NCBI RefSeq assembly: GCF_008831285.2
Contig: NC_045138.2
Coordinates: forward strand, 4,557,205 to 4,621,204
DNA: 64,000 nt
Direction: 5' to 3'
Source of the DNA: Nymphaea colorata
Taxonomy: Eukaryota; Streptophyta; Magnoliopsida; Nymphaeales; Nymphaeaceae
Position 1 is the first letter of the stretch. Every line of letters begins with the position of its first letter. The notes beneath the pieces were generated by a model. That model was not told the origin of the DNA. It saw only the letters and a list, made by a program, of their open reading frames with translations, and made no database searches. The translations under genes were made by a program, and so were the position numbers. Below are positions 33,975-46,888 of the stretch, piece by piece.

Positions 33975-34870
33975 TTTGGATATTTATGTAATTTTTTATT
34001 TTTTCCTTATGTATTTTCTTTTTTGTTTATGTACTTTTCATTTTGTTTATTTTATGTTTTTTCTTTTTAACTAGGCTTTGACTAGTCCCAACAGCTAGAT
34101 GTATGGCCGTTGGAACTAGTCCAATGTCTAGTTCCTCTTCTCTCCTGTAGTCTCCCTCTATATGAAGGGTGGCTATTTGCTTGTTTTGTGTAGGCTTGGA
34201 GGCCTGGTTTTGTATCCTATTGAAGGTTAATTAGAAGCATTGCACCTCTATTTTGAAGTTTTCTCTTGTGACTTCTTCAGGTGGTTGATATCTTTTAAGA
34301 GTACAATTCTTAAAGTGTTTCTTTTTCAAGTCGAGTATGAGTAATGAACAAAGTAAAATAGGCACCTTTTTCACCCAAAGTAAATCTGCCCTCTTTTTAC
34401 ATTCTCTCTTGTTTAGGGTGGTATCTTTCTTACTGCAAATACATGAAAAGAAAGAAAGATTTATCTGAAGAAGAGAAAGGAACTGCAACTAAACAAAAAC
34501 ATGCAGATCTGACCATGGCAAGGAGCTGTGGTTATAGCATTCCTGCCTACTGGGGTTCAGGCAAGGTAAACACCGTGGCTGTGAGGGGTATAAATCATTT
34601 CTAACAGTTACAATTAATGTCGAGGCTGTTGCATGTAACAAGCAAAGCAGATTTTTGCATTACCCACAAAATGACCATGGCCATCGTGCCCATTGCGGAT
34701 GCTATATATATATATATATATGTAAACTACTAATTTTGATTAGAACATAAAAGTTGATACAATCTTTTTTGCATAATTATCTTTATAATATTTGATACAT
34801 TTTAGAATATGAAAACTCTATATTGACAGGACCAACAGCAGATGCTGAAATCATGCTCCCCCTTTAGCTA
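33975..34870. other. intergenic sequence with an LTR-like piece
   Basis: About 33990-34220 resembles the minus-strand reading of 38920-39205: T-rich start, then ccaacagct, cgttggaactagt, ctagttc, then a ctctatatgaagg TATA-like word. It is probably a fragment of the same copia-type LTR family. An (AT)n tract lies at 34702-34721. No gene seen in the rest. Confidence 0.45.
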
Positions 34871-35170
34871 AATTCACACTGAACGTGAATCTAAGCTAAC
34901 CAAGACCATCTTCTTCTTGTTTTCATGACAGCCTTCACAAGGGAAAATAGGAACAGAAGCAGATCGAGTGCAGAACAGCTTCAATTGTCAACAACTCAAG
35001 CTTGAAGAGACAGGCGATCTGTTCCTTTGCATCCCCTCAGACATGTTGTAGCTACTGCATCATTTTGTTGGAGAGTAATATTATTGAAGTCCGCCAGAGA
35101 CATGAAATTGGGGAGGTCAGAAAGCCATAGCTGTCTTAGTTCAGTGATGCAGACGTTCTACATAGTTGAG
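34871..35170 (-). pseudogene. NLR C-terminal fragment A
   Basis: On the minus strand from about 35160: ELRQLWLSDLPNFMSLADF (an LRR), then CLRGCKGTDRLSLQA and a stop at about 34985. The GRKGTDRLSRLKA tail of the NLR at 4.6-7.7 kb is clearly related, and the DNA words agree (gacaggcgatctgttccttt at about 35008 and 4650). The sequence below 34985 matches 18930-19145. No NB-ARC nearby. It is an orphan exon end, not a gene. Confidence 0.7.
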
Positions 35171-36018
35171 TGCCAAAACGCTTGGCTGGCATTTGCGTGA
35201 GGATGTATATATATATATATATATATATATGTTCTCTGTTCAACACTGAAAGATCCTCCATTCTATCACCAAAGTTTGTAACAAGGTTTTAGCATCACCC
35301 TAGTGGATGTTTAATTGGTTCACTGAAATCTGCAAATTCTAGGGTCAACATTGACAGCTCTAGAAGAGCAAAGCCTTTTATAAGCCGATAGGGTACAAAT
35401 TGAGAATAAATGTTTAAAATGAACAGTCATTGCAGGAGATGTGCTGCAGCAGCGAAAAGAAAGAGCATGCAAGATGCACAGATTGGGCGAAGAACCTATA
35501 TGACCTATTACAACAAGCGGCTTCGCAGTTCGCCCCTTCCCCTTTATGGTGAATGGTTGGGCGCGGGGCAGGGAAACACAATGTTTCCGATGCTTTTGCC
35601 TGGAGCTGGATTGGTGTTCACTGTGGGGCCCAATGCAAGTCTGGCATGGGCAACACTGGCAGCAATGAAGCTTCTTTTAACACAGAGCTTCATTGGGATG
35701 TAGCTCCGCTACTCAAGGAAGAGTTGCAGCAAAACCTCTCACGCAGCACAGGCAGCACAGGACCAAGGGGGAATTCAAAAAAGGTTGCAGTTTGAACTGA
35801 ACAATCCCTTTTCTTTACCTTGATTTTAAACTAGTAAATGGGAAAATGGAAGGAAATAATTCAGAAAAAAAAGAAGGAAAGTTCACCATTGTGAATATAA
35901 AATCGTTTGGTCAGCAAAGCCTTGGAGTCAACCGACATCCGAGGAGCAGCTTCAGCAAGGTCTTCTCTTCTTCTTGCTGCCATAAAATTTCCTTGCAGTA
36001 AAATCTCTCTCTCTCTTT
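35171..36018. other. intergenic sequence, unrecognised ORF, USP 3'-flank fragment
   Basis: (AT)n at 35206-35231. A 98-codon open frame at 35410-35703 (contains LLPGAGLVFTVGPNASLAWA) matches nothing I know. About 35720-35800 (aaaacctctcacgcagcaca, aaggttgcagtttgaactga) also occurs at 49180-49270, next to a universal-stress-protein fragment, so it is probably another piece of that locus. Confidence 0.45.
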
Positions 36019-36327
36019 TGTTAGAACAACACAAAATTCTTCTTTCTCACTCTCAAGAGGGGGTTAGAAGCAACAAGGAAGAGGACAAATATTTACGTGG
36101 TTTGGAGTAATAATCTCCTACCTCCACGGTCGCACAGATCTTTCTCTATTCACTCACAGTTGAACACAGACACTCTTAGAGAAGAAGACACACACACAAA
36201 AAAGAAACTGTGGTCCTCCTCTCAACATAAGGATTAGGGTGAAACCCGCATTTGTACAAAATGACTTAAATGGATCTGCGGTATTGCATATGAGTGTCCA
36301 GTATGGATCAAGTTCCATACACCAACA
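36019..36327 (-). repeat. 3' LTR of copia element 2
   Basis: On the minus strand it begins tgttggtgtatggaacttga, directly after the polypurine tract aagtgggagat, a classic copia junction. It contains the ttacgtggtttgg and ctacctccacg words (plus strand 36094-36127). The end at about 36019 (plus strand tgttagaacaaca) is inferred from TG...CA only. Confidence 0.7.
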
Positions 36328-36381
36328 ATCTCCCACTTGGAATTTGATCCATCCAAGTGCTTGTACATCACATACTCAACC

Positions 36382-38919
36382 TTAGAGACCAACTGAGGTT
36401 AAACATAACCTCAACTTCTCAGCAGTCACTGGCTTTGTCAACATGTCTGCTGGATTCTCTATTCCACGAACTTTTTCAAGAGATAGTATCTTCTCTTCCA
36501 ACAAATGTCAAATGAAATGATACTTCAATTCAATATGCTTTGTTCTAGCATGGAACACTGAATTATTGGCTAAATGAATTGCACTTTGACTATCACAAGA
36601 GAGAACACTCTTATCTCTCTTTACATGCAATTCTTTTAGAATAGTCTTTAGCCAAATCATCTCTTTACTGGCTTCTGTAATTTCAATATATTCAGCTTCA
36701 GTAGTAGACAATGCAACAACTTTTGAAGCTGTAAAACCCAACTCATACAGGTTCCTCCTAGGGTGTAAATGTACCCGGTGGTACTCCTCCTACTGTCAAG
36801 AACACCACCTAAATCTGCATCCACAAAGTCATGCAAAAGTAATTCATTTTTCTTAAAACAAAGGCTCATACCTGAAGTTAATTTCAAATATCGTAATATC
36901 CACTTCACAGCCTCCCAATGTTTCTTTCCAGGCTCAACCATGTATCTGCTCACTGCTCCCACAGCTTGTGCGATGTCTGGTCTAATGCAAATCATAGCAT
37001 ACATCAAGTTACCCACTACTAAAGCATATGGAATCATTGACATTTCTTCATGTTCTTCATTTGTCTTAGGTGACAAATCCTTGGACAATTTGAAATGACT
37101 AGAAAGAGGCGTACTAACAGGTTTAACATCTTGCATCTTATACCTGTACAAGATCTTTTCAATATAATTTTGTTGAGACAAATTTAAGGTACCTGTCTTA
37201 CTGTCCCTACTAATTCTCATCCCGAGGATTTGTTTGACAGCGCCTAGATCTTTCATTTCAAACTCCTTTAATAGTTGTTCTTTCAAGGAATTGATCTCTT
37301 GCAAATTTGAGCTTGCAATAAGCATATCATCCACATATAATAGTAAAATGATATAACAACTATCAAAGTTCTTGAAATAGCAACAGTGATCCATATCACA
37401 CTTCTTAAAGGCATTTCTTCCCATGAAGTTATCAAACTTTTTGTACCACTGTCTCGATGCCTGCTTCAAACCATAGAGACTCTTCTCTAACTTGCATACA
37501 AGACTTTCTTTTCCTAGTACATGGAAACCTTCAGGTTGCACCATATAAATATCTTCCTCCAAATCCTCAAGAAGGAATGCAGTTTTTACATCTAGTTGCT
37601 CCAAATATAAATTTTCAGATGCAACTAAACCTAATACCAATCTTATAGTAGTTAGTTTTACAATAAGAGAGAAAATTTCTGTATAATCTATACCTTCTGT
37701 CTGTTGAAAACCTTTCACTACTAACCTTGCTTTGTACATTTTTCTTCCATCTGCTTCTTCTTTAATCCTGTATACCCATTTGTTTTGCAATGCTTTCTTC
37801 CCACAAGGAAGCTTAGTTAATTTCCATGTTCTGTTAGCATGTAGAGAGTCCATCTCTTCTTTCATAGCTAACTCCCACTTAACTGAATCTGTAACTTGCA
37901 TTGCTTCATCAAAACACTCGGGTTCTCCAGCATCAGTTAACAACAAGTAATGTAAGTAACGAGAATACCTTCGATTTGGTTTTGGCCTTCTACTTGATTT
38001 CCTCAATGGAGGTTGGGATGTGCTTCGCTCTTGTTCCATCTAACTGTTTCCAACTTGAGTCTTAATTGCAACATCATCTTTGGAGATATCTTCAAGTTCT
38101 ACAATGTCTTGACTTATGTCACGATGTTCATTATTCTCAGACATAAGACTATCATTGTCTTTGTACAAAGCCATCTCATTGAACACTACGTCATTATGTC
38201 TAATAATTTTCTTCGCTTTATCATCCAAAAAATGATACCCAAACTCATCATTTCCATAACCAATGAAATAACATTTCCTGAACTTAGGATCTAATTTATC
38301 CCTTTTATCTGAGTCTATATATATGTAAGAGATACAACCAAAGACTCTTAAGTGTGCAAGATTTGCCTCCTTGCCGATCCAGGCTTCTTCCCATAGTCCA
38401 AAGGAGCAGAAGGCCCATGATTTATCAAATATGCAGCAGTACTGATTGCATCAGCCCAAAAAACTTTGGCAAGCCTGAATACAGTCTCATGCTCCTTGCT
38501 CTTTCACAAAGGGTTCTGTTCATTCTTTCAGCAACCCTATTTTGTTGTGGTTTTTTAGGGATCGTCCTTTGTGTTCGAATCCCATGATCTGCACAAAAGT
38601 CTTTAAACTCTCTACTGTCATACTCACCTCTATTGTCTGACCGTAGACATTTAGTCTTCTTTTCGGTCTGATTTTCTACTTCTGCTTTTCACCTTTTAAA
38701 AACATTAAACACGTGAGATTTATGCTTGAGAAAATAGACCCATACCTTTCTGGTACAATCATCAATAAATGTGACATAGTATAGGGATCCTCCAAGAGAA
38801 CGAACTAGAGCTGATCCCCAAACATCAGTATGCACCAATTCTAACTTTTCCTTCTTTGGAGGCCGTCCACCTTTGGAGAAGGTGACCATTTTTTGTTTCC
38901 CGAACACATAGTTTTCACA
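36382..38919 (-). pseudogene. copia pol (integrase end, RT, RNase H)
   Basis: Integrase: CENYVFGKQ, LELVHTDVWG, YYVTFIDDCTRKVWVYFLKH (38700-38919); after it the frame is broken and the integrase C-terminus is only partly readable. RT lies in a 460-codon open frame (36657-38039): WVYRIKEEADG, KARLVVKGF, DVKTAFLLEDLEEDIYM, SLYGLKQASRQWYKKF, and the catalytic LLLYVDDMLIAS at about 37320-37355. The RNase H start is DADLGGVLDSRRSTTGY. A frameshift near 36745 moves into VVALSTTEAEYIE, CDSQSAIHLANN, HARTKHIELKYHFI (36508-36741). A last shift precedes ADMLTKPVTAEKLRLCL and the stop at 36382. RT is nearly intact, so this insertion is younger than the Tat element. Confidence 0.9.
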
Positions 38920-39205
38920 TGGCTGTCAAAAACAGCATTCCATTACAAGAAACAGTTACAAGTATTTATACAAGAGAGAAAGATGAGGAAGGGGCTGAAC
39001 TAGCCGTTGGGCTAGTTTCAACGGCTCTTAATAGAGCTGTTGGAACTGCCAACGACTAGCTCAATGATACAAAAATAAAAAATAAAAAATAAGAAATAAA
39101 AGGAAAACAGAAAAGGAAAAATAAACAAAATCCTAAAATAAGTCCTAACTAAGGTAATACCTAATTAAGAGGTAACAACTAATTAAGAAATCCTATTTCT
39201 TAACA
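38920..39205 (-). repeat. LTR-like sequence of another copia-type family
   Basis: Minus strand: a G-rich polypurine-like tract (ggacggaggggggcccacc) then tgttaagaaatagg..., a TATA-like tgtataaatac at about 38970, and an end at ...gacagcca. The 5-bp flanks (tcaca and ggtgg) do not match, so it is not a clean solo LTR; the lower end coincides with the break in copia element 2. A palindromic word around ccgttgggctag/tttcaacggc lies at about 39003-39028. Confidence 0.55.
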
Positions 39206-39344
39206 GGTGGGCCCCCCTCCGTCCACCCCTGGATATGTACTTACACTTGACCTTTTTGCACTCTTCACCTTGTAAAAGCAATTGACATTTGACAATGGCC
39301 TCATGAGTGATGGTACCAAATACATCATCTTTGAAGTAATAAAT

Positions 39345-39515
39345 CAATTTGACTATGTTTCAATAACCTTTCGTATGCTTTGAGAGGTAGGCAATCTGTT
39401 CCTACACATTGCTGCAAATGCATTTCATGGGTGAACGATGTCCACCAAGGGCTTGAGTTTGGGGGAACAAGAAAGCCACAAGCACCCGAGTTTCTCGACA
39501 TTGCCATAAACTACA
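39345..39515 (-). pseudogene. NLR C-terminal fragment B
   Basis: Minus strand: LWLSCSPKLKPLVDI is an LRR unit; it continues over a stop to a segment with the aggaacagattgcctacctc word, corresponding to aggaacagatcgcctgtctc of the other NLR ends. Same layout as fragment A (LRR, about 20-residue linker, GTDRL-type tail), but more decayed. Confidence 0.6.
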
Positions 39516-39529
39516 AAAAGGAACAACGT

Positions 39530-39700
39530 ATCCTGGTGTGTCTCTACTAAGTGGGAAAATATTAACTAATATCAAACATGAGGTGGAGCCAAGAATGTTT
39601 CGTTGCAAGAGCCAAACTATAGTTCAAAATTTAAACAATTTTCTAAATTTTCACTTATGTTAAACTAAATTTTTTGAATATACATATAAATTTTTGAATT
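39530..39700. repeat. MITE fragment
   Basis: ggtggagccaagaatg ... gagccaaactatagttcaaaa matches the right part of the element at 39811-40013 in reverse orientation. Only one end is recognisable. Confidence 0.5.
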
Positions 39701-39810
39701 TTTTGAATCAAGAAGTGCAGGTAGGGATGCGGGTGGGGGTGAGGGTTCGCTCCAATTCATCAAACACGAGAAACACTCATCTTAGAATCTTCATTCCATT
39801 CCATCACACA

Positions 39811-40013
39811 CAGAGGCGGAGGGAAGGAGGGGCTTGACAGGGATCTTGGTCCCCCTCAGATTTTAAAAACCTAAAAAAATATATATATATGTAAATCTAA
39901 AAAATTTTAGTTTAATATATATATATAAATTTAAATTTTCTATTTTGGCCTCTTTTAAAATTTCAAAACCATAGTTTGGCCCCTACGACAAAAAATTCTT
40001 GGCTCCAACCCTG
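39811..40013. mobile_element. hAT-like MITE (203 bp)
   Basis: Left end cagaggcggagggaag; the right end in reverse complement reads cagggttggagccaag. Flanking 8 bp are atcacaca and attacgca (6 of 8 match), a plausible decayed hAT TSD. The centre is AT-rich and non-coding. Different family from the gggtgggca elements. Confidence 0.65.
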
Positions 40014-40329
40014 ATTACGCATGTCTCATAACTAGAATGGGGAAAACGGTTCCCATGCGAGTGATTCCTTGAAACAATTTTCTGGAAACAAGTTACCAGT
40101 TGAAGGTTTCCAAAGGATCAAACTATACATAAAAGACAAATCTATATGGGTATAATTAGTCAATGATACACACTTTTAATCTACTACACCCTTTTTTAAG
40201 TACCCACTGCCCTTGATCTCTCCCTTTCACTTTTAGCTTCTCATGCTCTCTTACATAACTTTATCGATAGTGTTTTTTTCCTCTCTTATTTGTCTTTTCC
40301 TTATTTCTTTGTTGCCGTCGAAGATACAA

Positions 40330-40495
40330 GCAGGGGTAGAGTCAGAAATTTTTCATTAGGGGCAGAATTATAGTTTCAAAATTTTTAACAACAGCAAAAA
40401 TAATTTTTTAAAAATTTGCACATCAGAATTTTTTGTAAAAATTTACATGTAATTTTTTTTTGGGGGTCTAAATACCAGCAATTGGGGATCATAAA
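40330..40495. repeat. MITE fragment, third copy
   Basis: caggggtagagtcagaaatt and attaggggcagaattatagt resemble the reverse-complement end of the 39811 element. The far end is not clear. Confidence 0.4.
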
Positions 40496-41781
40496 ATCAG
40501 GGAAGACGAGTTCAGCTTGGACTCGTTGGAAAATCAGTTTAGTATGAGACCTTTCGCACCAATCATAATTAGATCAAATCTTTTGCTAATGTAAGAAGTA
40601 AAATGAGAATCTCAATTGTAGATATATTAGTTTGATTTAAGATCCTTAGTTTGATAAACTACATTTATTGCTGTGGATCTTTCATCACATCAAGTTTTGG
40701 AAAGGTTTTTTGAAAACCTAAGTTTTCTAATGAGTTTTCAAAATTTGTTTATTTGTTTGGTGGTACACCCAAAATCTAGTTTTATATGAATTTTAACCTA
40801 ATGGGGGATCGGCTTTTCTACTCTATTTTACGAAACTAGGTTTTGAGCGTGTAAATACTCCAAAAAACCTGGTTTTGAAGTGTCATTTAAATTTTTTCCA
40901 ACATATAACATCCTACTTTTCAAAAATCTTAAGGGGGCCCCTTTGCTTTGCCCCTGTCCATAAGCACTTCTCTGATTTATTATTGTAAGACTTACATTGC
41001 AAATTAAAACTACTTGTTCCAGTGTTGATAAACCAAATCAAATATGCTAAAAAGTGTGGGAGGCCTAAGCGCTCATTTTTTTACTCCCAGTGGTTTCATA
41101 AATTTGTTTTGAAGAATGAAGCGGACTCACAAGATATGGTATTACAATGTTTTACAAAAATACACTAACTTTAGAACAAATTGTCACAAACTGTTTTTGT
41201 CACCAAAACATAACATATTCTTGAAAATAAATTTGTAAAGAAGCTTGGCCCAGTAGAAGGGGCACGGCTGGCATTGCCGGCAACTTGGAACGAGTTCTTG
41301 AACGAGTTTTTTTTTTTTTTTTGCTTTTTTTTAGTGTAATATGGTTTGTCTCCTAGGTAAAAGGCAGCAAGCAAGCAGGGGCTGTCTTCATTTTCTCTAT
41401 GTCTCACCAGCCGTATTTCCATGTTTTGTCAGTTGATTAATGGAAAACTTCTACCGCTCAGTGTTATTGAGAATGATAAGTAAAATGATGATATTGGCGA
41501 GCTAGTTTTAGATGTTTGGCTGTTTATTTTTTGTATTCTAAAAACAAAGAGAGAGAAACAAGAACATCTATAAGGGTGCATAGCACCTTCCAAGATTTGA
41601 ACTACCAACAAAGCTACAATATGACATCCAATCTAACCGGTTGCACTACTTACCACCAAAATTGGTTAAAGTGCATGACCCACGTTAAGGCAAGACATGA
41701 GACCATGTGACATGACCCATATGAACAAAAATATGGACCATAATTCATATGTAAATGTATCTTTCTTTTATTCAAAATGTA

Positions 41782-41783
<2 letters not shown>

Positions 41784-41865
<82 letters not shown>
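41784..41865. repeat. (CA)n-(TA)n microsatellite in the left arm
   Basis: About 50 bp of CA followed by about 32 bp of TA. The mirror position in the right arm (50951-50988) has (AT)n-(GT)n, shorter, so the microsatellite predates the inverted duplication and has since changed length. Confidence 0.95.
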
Positions 41866-41869
<4 letters not shown>

Positions 41870-42419
41870 CAAAAAAGATCACTTTCAAGCAACAGCTAGC
41901 GATCTTGATAACCAAACCCATACAAAGTTTTCCAGAAAATATATATAAAGACTAGATTCCTAAATATAAAGTCTTTTCAGAATAATATATATATATATAT
42001 AAATTAAATCCACAAAATTGACTAACCTACGTATGACATAAAAATAAATGGGAGTAAGATGTCAGTGAAAGTTGAATATGAAGGAAATACATTTCACAAT
42101 TGACAACATATTTATAGGTGTTTGACACCTACCATGTTCCTTTATAAATCAATTGCATTGGTTGAATCCTCATAAGTCACTTGATTCCTTCAAATTTGAA
42201 CTATTTGATATAAATCTGACATGACATGTTTTTGACTGATGTGCCAAAACATCTATGGTAAAACTGATAATTCATGAAACTAAGGATCTTAGGTTGGATC
42301 CTGAAATCCTTGATTCACCTTTTTTGTTTGCATTGAGAAAATGTCAGATTTAGGATAGGAGAGTCCGACTTTAAGTCCATGGTTATTAAATCCTGAGGAT
42401 TTTAGATCAAATGCAAACA

Positions 42420-45174
42420 AATGTCCTTTGAGCACTTAATACGTCTCCAAATACAACATGAAAACATGGACAACTCGGAAGTACATAGGCTAGAAGAAAA
42501 TCTGGGTGAAGTAACAATTAAAATCTCCAACCAGATAAGCCTGTCAGACCAACCTCAACTAAGTCCACCAACGCAAACCTGGTGACTGCTGGACATAGTA
42601 GGCCACCACATACCCGACTATGCAGCATGAACTTGGTAGAAATGGACTGTCCCCCTGAGTTGCCCAAATTGATCAAGGCCATCACTAGGTCTGAGCTAAG
42701 TTGAGTCTTCAGCCATTACCAACTCCATTTAGTGTTCAATTTCAATTAACATATCATTAATCTCAACTTTATCAATTTCATTGCCTAATATCGCACTTAG
42801 GCTAAACAAATTGGCATTTGAAGCTGTTTTCCATCAAGTTGACTTGCATTGTCATTAGTTTATAGGAGGACACAATTAAGAGTGGCACACTTGATTTGAC
42901 CGAACGAGTATGAAATATGCTGAGTTTGTTCAAGTCAAGGCATCAATGCAGCAAGATCTTATTTTTAATTATAGCACTCAACATACCAGTCAAGTCAATT
43001 TTTGAACGCAAAGGCAGTCGAATTGCATGTATTCTGATCTGGAAATTCAAAAAACATTACTAGGCTTCTCCAGGTAGGTTAGGCCAAATTAATAAGAGAT
43101 AAAGTGCTTCATTGTTTCTACTTTGTGTGCTATTTATGTACTACGTGCATGTTGTTTGTCAGATGAACTAAAACTTCTCTGTTTGACAATAAGTGAAGTC
43201 CTTTATGGAGCATTTGGTATCTTCGGATTTGAGATCGCTAGAATCTCTGATTCATGAATTTAAGGACAGTTCTCATTCCATTCAACCTCAAATTTGATGT
43301 TTCCGCCATAAGTGCCTAGGAAACAAATCGTCTTTTTTCACATAGTAGTAAAATTCAGTGTTTGTTTCCATTGTGCATCCCACGTAAAAAGGACCTTAGC
43401 CAGATCAGCTTTGGAATTGAAATCTGAGGTTAATTGTCAAACACACTCTTAGTGTCTGAAGATGACAGACGTGAACCAAAGGAAGGTCAGTTCTCATTCC
43501 ATTCAACCTCAAATTTGATGTTTTCGCCATAAGTTCCTAGGAAACAAATCCTCTTTTTTCACATAGTAGTAAAATTCAGTGTTTGTTTCCATTGTGCATC
43601 CCACGTAAAAAGGATCTTAGCCGGATCAGCTTTGAAATTGAAATCAGAGGTTAATTGTCAAACACACTCTTAGTGTTTGAAGATGACAGACGTGAACCAA
43701 AGGAACTAGGTGCTAAATATGTATAATATATCGAACCATGCATGTGTGGAGGTTGAAATGCCTTGTACACTTGGACAAAGTTTGGGTTTAGATTTTGGGC
43801 TTGGCTCGAGGCAGTGGGCTGTTGGCCACTTTAATTTTCATTGAACTTTTTGTAATTGTTTAGGCAAATTGAACCTTTAGTGGGTTCCTTGCAAACCCAA
43901 AGTAGAATAATACCTTCTTCACTCAAACTGGCAGGACGTTTGATGTGCATTCTGTGGTGTCTTGTTCTTTGATTGCTCTTTTGAAAGAAAACCTTTAGTT
44001 TCTTATATGTTTGTAAATTCTGTATGTGTTGTTTCCCTTAAAATAGATGTTTTTGCCGTGTGTGAATTTCTATTCCCATAAATTGATGGTTCTCCTGCTG
44101 ATTCAAATCAGCAATTATGAATATATGATGTGATTCTCAAATTTATTAAATAAATAATTTTAAATCATTGCTAGTAATCAAATATCCATATTTGAAATTT
44201 AAAAGATCAAATATGATCTCTTGCATTTTTCAAGTATGTCTTGGAGGTGAAAATGGAGAGTGTTATGCAAATGATTTAGCGTTATAAAGTGGTAACTTAT
44301 AAGAGAACAGCATCTATAAAAGCAAAGATGTAATAAAAATAATAATAACATTGTTGTCAACGAGCGTGGCCATCCACCTGAATTTGCAAAAAAAATCAAG
44401 TTTCTTGACCTTATTGTAAACTGAGGGTATAAATATCAAAACTAACAATATTGATGTTACGTAAAGCAACTAACATTTTTGCTCAACAAAAGAAATGTTA
44501 TTATTGTCGACGATAATTTTGCAGCCTATAAGGAAATGATATCTATAAAAATAAAGAAACAAACAAAAATAATAATTGCATCGCTATCAACAAACAAATT
44601 CGGCGACACATAGTTGTAATAAAAATCAAAGATATGCCTAGAGATTATTGGAAAAAGAGAGTATAAGTATCAAATCAAACACTATGATCCTTAAGGCCAA
44701 TGGTGGCCTTCCATGGTGGAAAACCAAGTTAAATCTCATGCTTTCATTACAAGACTTCTCCCAACTTTTCTTCAGGCAGTCCTACTTATAGTGAAGGACC
44801 TTTCTCTCTGGCTATCCAACCGGACGATTAACTCCAAACCAGGTTGTCCTTTCTTCTTCCTTTTTATAGTGGCAGTCCAGGAGTTGCGCATCCAATAGTT
44901 TATCAGGGCGTTGTAGTCATCGATGATGGAGGTGTTCTAGTTCTCAGATATTGTGCACCACTTGTTTTTTGAATTGCATCATTGCAGTTCATTGAAGAAC
45001 TGGATGATTTCTTTTGGGTATCATCTTATACTCTGGTTTTTAGAGTCACCATGGCACATGAAACTGTTTAGAGTTCAGCGGCAGTCGTTATACTGCATAT
45101 GCTGAGAGGAGTGAAGCGTGGGAGGGAGGAGCATATGCAACGATTTTGGATCTGGTAGCACATCGACTACCGCA
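42420..45174. other. left-arm-specific sequence
   Basis: Has no counterpart in the right arm: either inserted here or deleted there. No ORF of interest, no terminal repeats recognised. It contains the tandem duplication at 43267. Confidence 0.6.
43267..43707. repeat. 221-bp tandem duplication
   Basis: cagttctcattccattcaac at 43267 and 43488. Both units run through aattgtcaaacacactctta to gacagacgtgaaccaaagga with only a few differences, so it is fairly young. Confidence 0.95.
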
Positions 45175-46888
45175 TATGCCTCCTTAACCTTAAAACATGG
45201 GGATGGTATGTGGCAGCTTGACTTTCAGGTGAAGTTGAAAGTGATCCTGATCTGGTTTAGTGCTTTTGTCCATGTCTAGTGCGCTAGATTCGATCCATTT
45301 ACAACCATAGTTTCAGGTGCTTTAGTTGGTGGAATCCTTTTATTTATCATATGTTCTCATTCATGGGATACCAAATTCAAACTTTCTTTCACGTAGCACC
45401 ATCAATGTACTTTAAATTAATCTCTTTTTTGGATATTTTCTTTACCAAAGAGTTAGTTTTGATGGGTGAAGCATAGTTAGTTGAAACAAAGGACTGATGG
45501 AAATCTAGTTGTCAATTCAATCCCATGGAGACTTCTCATCTGAATTACAAATGGTAAATATAGATATTTTAGTTGATATTTCACTCCAAGTTCAATGCTG
45601 TCCTGTGCCAAAATGTTAAAATTTACGATTTTGTTGCGGTAGATTGCAAAAACTGGATGAAGTTGTGTGGTCCTTAATGGTTCCATCTGTTCTTGTGGTG
45701 ACCAACCAAGGAAATTGTGTGACTGAATAAGGGAGCTGGAGAAGAATGTGCATGTCAATATTTGATAGTTAATAGAAGGATAGGACAGACTTTCCACACT
45801 ATTTAGCATGGCCTTTTGGAAACTTTATCCAGGAGGAGAAAAAGGACTTTCCCGTCGAGATCCCTAGCCCTCCTGCTTCTCTCTCTCTTATCCCACAAGA
45901 AGAGATGGAATTGGAGGCTCATTTTCATTTACTGCTCTGGATTTCTGTAAGGAAAAAAGGTTAAAATAATAAAAAGAAGCTAAAAGAAAATTATATATAT
46001 GTATATATATATACCCATCATTGATCTGATTTCTCATTGAAAGGAAGAAATGAAACTCGCTGAAGAGGAGCTGAGAATCACACAGATGAATGCACAGGGG
46101 ATCGATAACATGCATAAGAAAGAAAAATCCCCTACTTTTATTTTCTGGGTATTCAAAAAATCCCCTACTTTTATTTTCTGGGTATTCCATTTTTACGGTT
46201 CTTTTTCTTGCATCACGTTTATTTTACTATGTAAAAGGACAATTTTTAGCAGCAACAAGCACAATCTCAACTACAAAACTATTACAGAAACATGCTTCCG
46301 CCAAAAGAAAAACTGAATAGCAACACCCAAAAATTGCTGCACAACCAACAAAGAGGATCAGTCCCCAAAGGTTGGGGCCATGTGGCGATCAACCAAAACA
46401 TGGATCAACGATTAAGACACTTCTAAGCACAATTACTGACCAATGAAAACCCTGAAGGAGGTACCCATCTATGATTATGGACATAAGAGGTGTTTCCCTC
46501 TCCAAAATCTGTACCTTGCGTGCGCATGTGCATACATCTCCCCAGTTAGCTCGTGGCTGAAGTTTAAAAGGAAACGAGCTGACCAATAGAACGTACATGA
46601 TAAAGAGTAAAACAGACCTAAGCTATTTTAAAATTAACATATGCATGTTAGGGATTGGGGAGAAAGAATGTACCTTCAGTTTATGTTTAGGGAGAGACCG
46701 TTGCCCGTCAAGCGGGCGGTGGCGGGAGTGAAGGTATGGGGCAGATTCTGTAGGAAGGGGGGCATTAGGAACAGAGGAGAGAAGAGATGGGGAGGGTCAA
46801 AGACACGTTTCTAAGAGGAAAGATGGGCAGATGGGATGGAGTATGTGGGCTAAATCAGGGAGGGAGAAAGTGTGGTGTGGAGGATCCG

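Larger units (their letters stand above)
36019..38919 (-). mobile_element. Ty1/copia element 2, 5'-truncated
   Basis: 3' LTR (36019-36327), polypurine tract, then pol on the minus strand to about 38919, where it is cut inside integrase and abuts an unrelated LTR-like sequence. No gag, protease or 5' LTR. Confidence 0.88.
40692..46888 (+). repeat. giant palindrome, left arm
   Basis: Pairs as reverse complement with 47581-52107. Anchor points: 40692 with 52107; 41171-41193 with about 51608-51630; 42418 with 50398; 45175 with 50285; 46888 with 47581. The arm holds an extra 2.7 kb (42420-45174) absent from the right arm. No TE protein and no recognised gene lies in it. Substitutions and small indels are frequent, so it is not a recent assembly duplicate. 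Confidence 0.9.

Noticed and set aside
38920-39205. Clean solo LTR
   Set aside because: The flanking 5 bp differ (tcaca and ggtgg) and one end coincides with the break in copia element 2.
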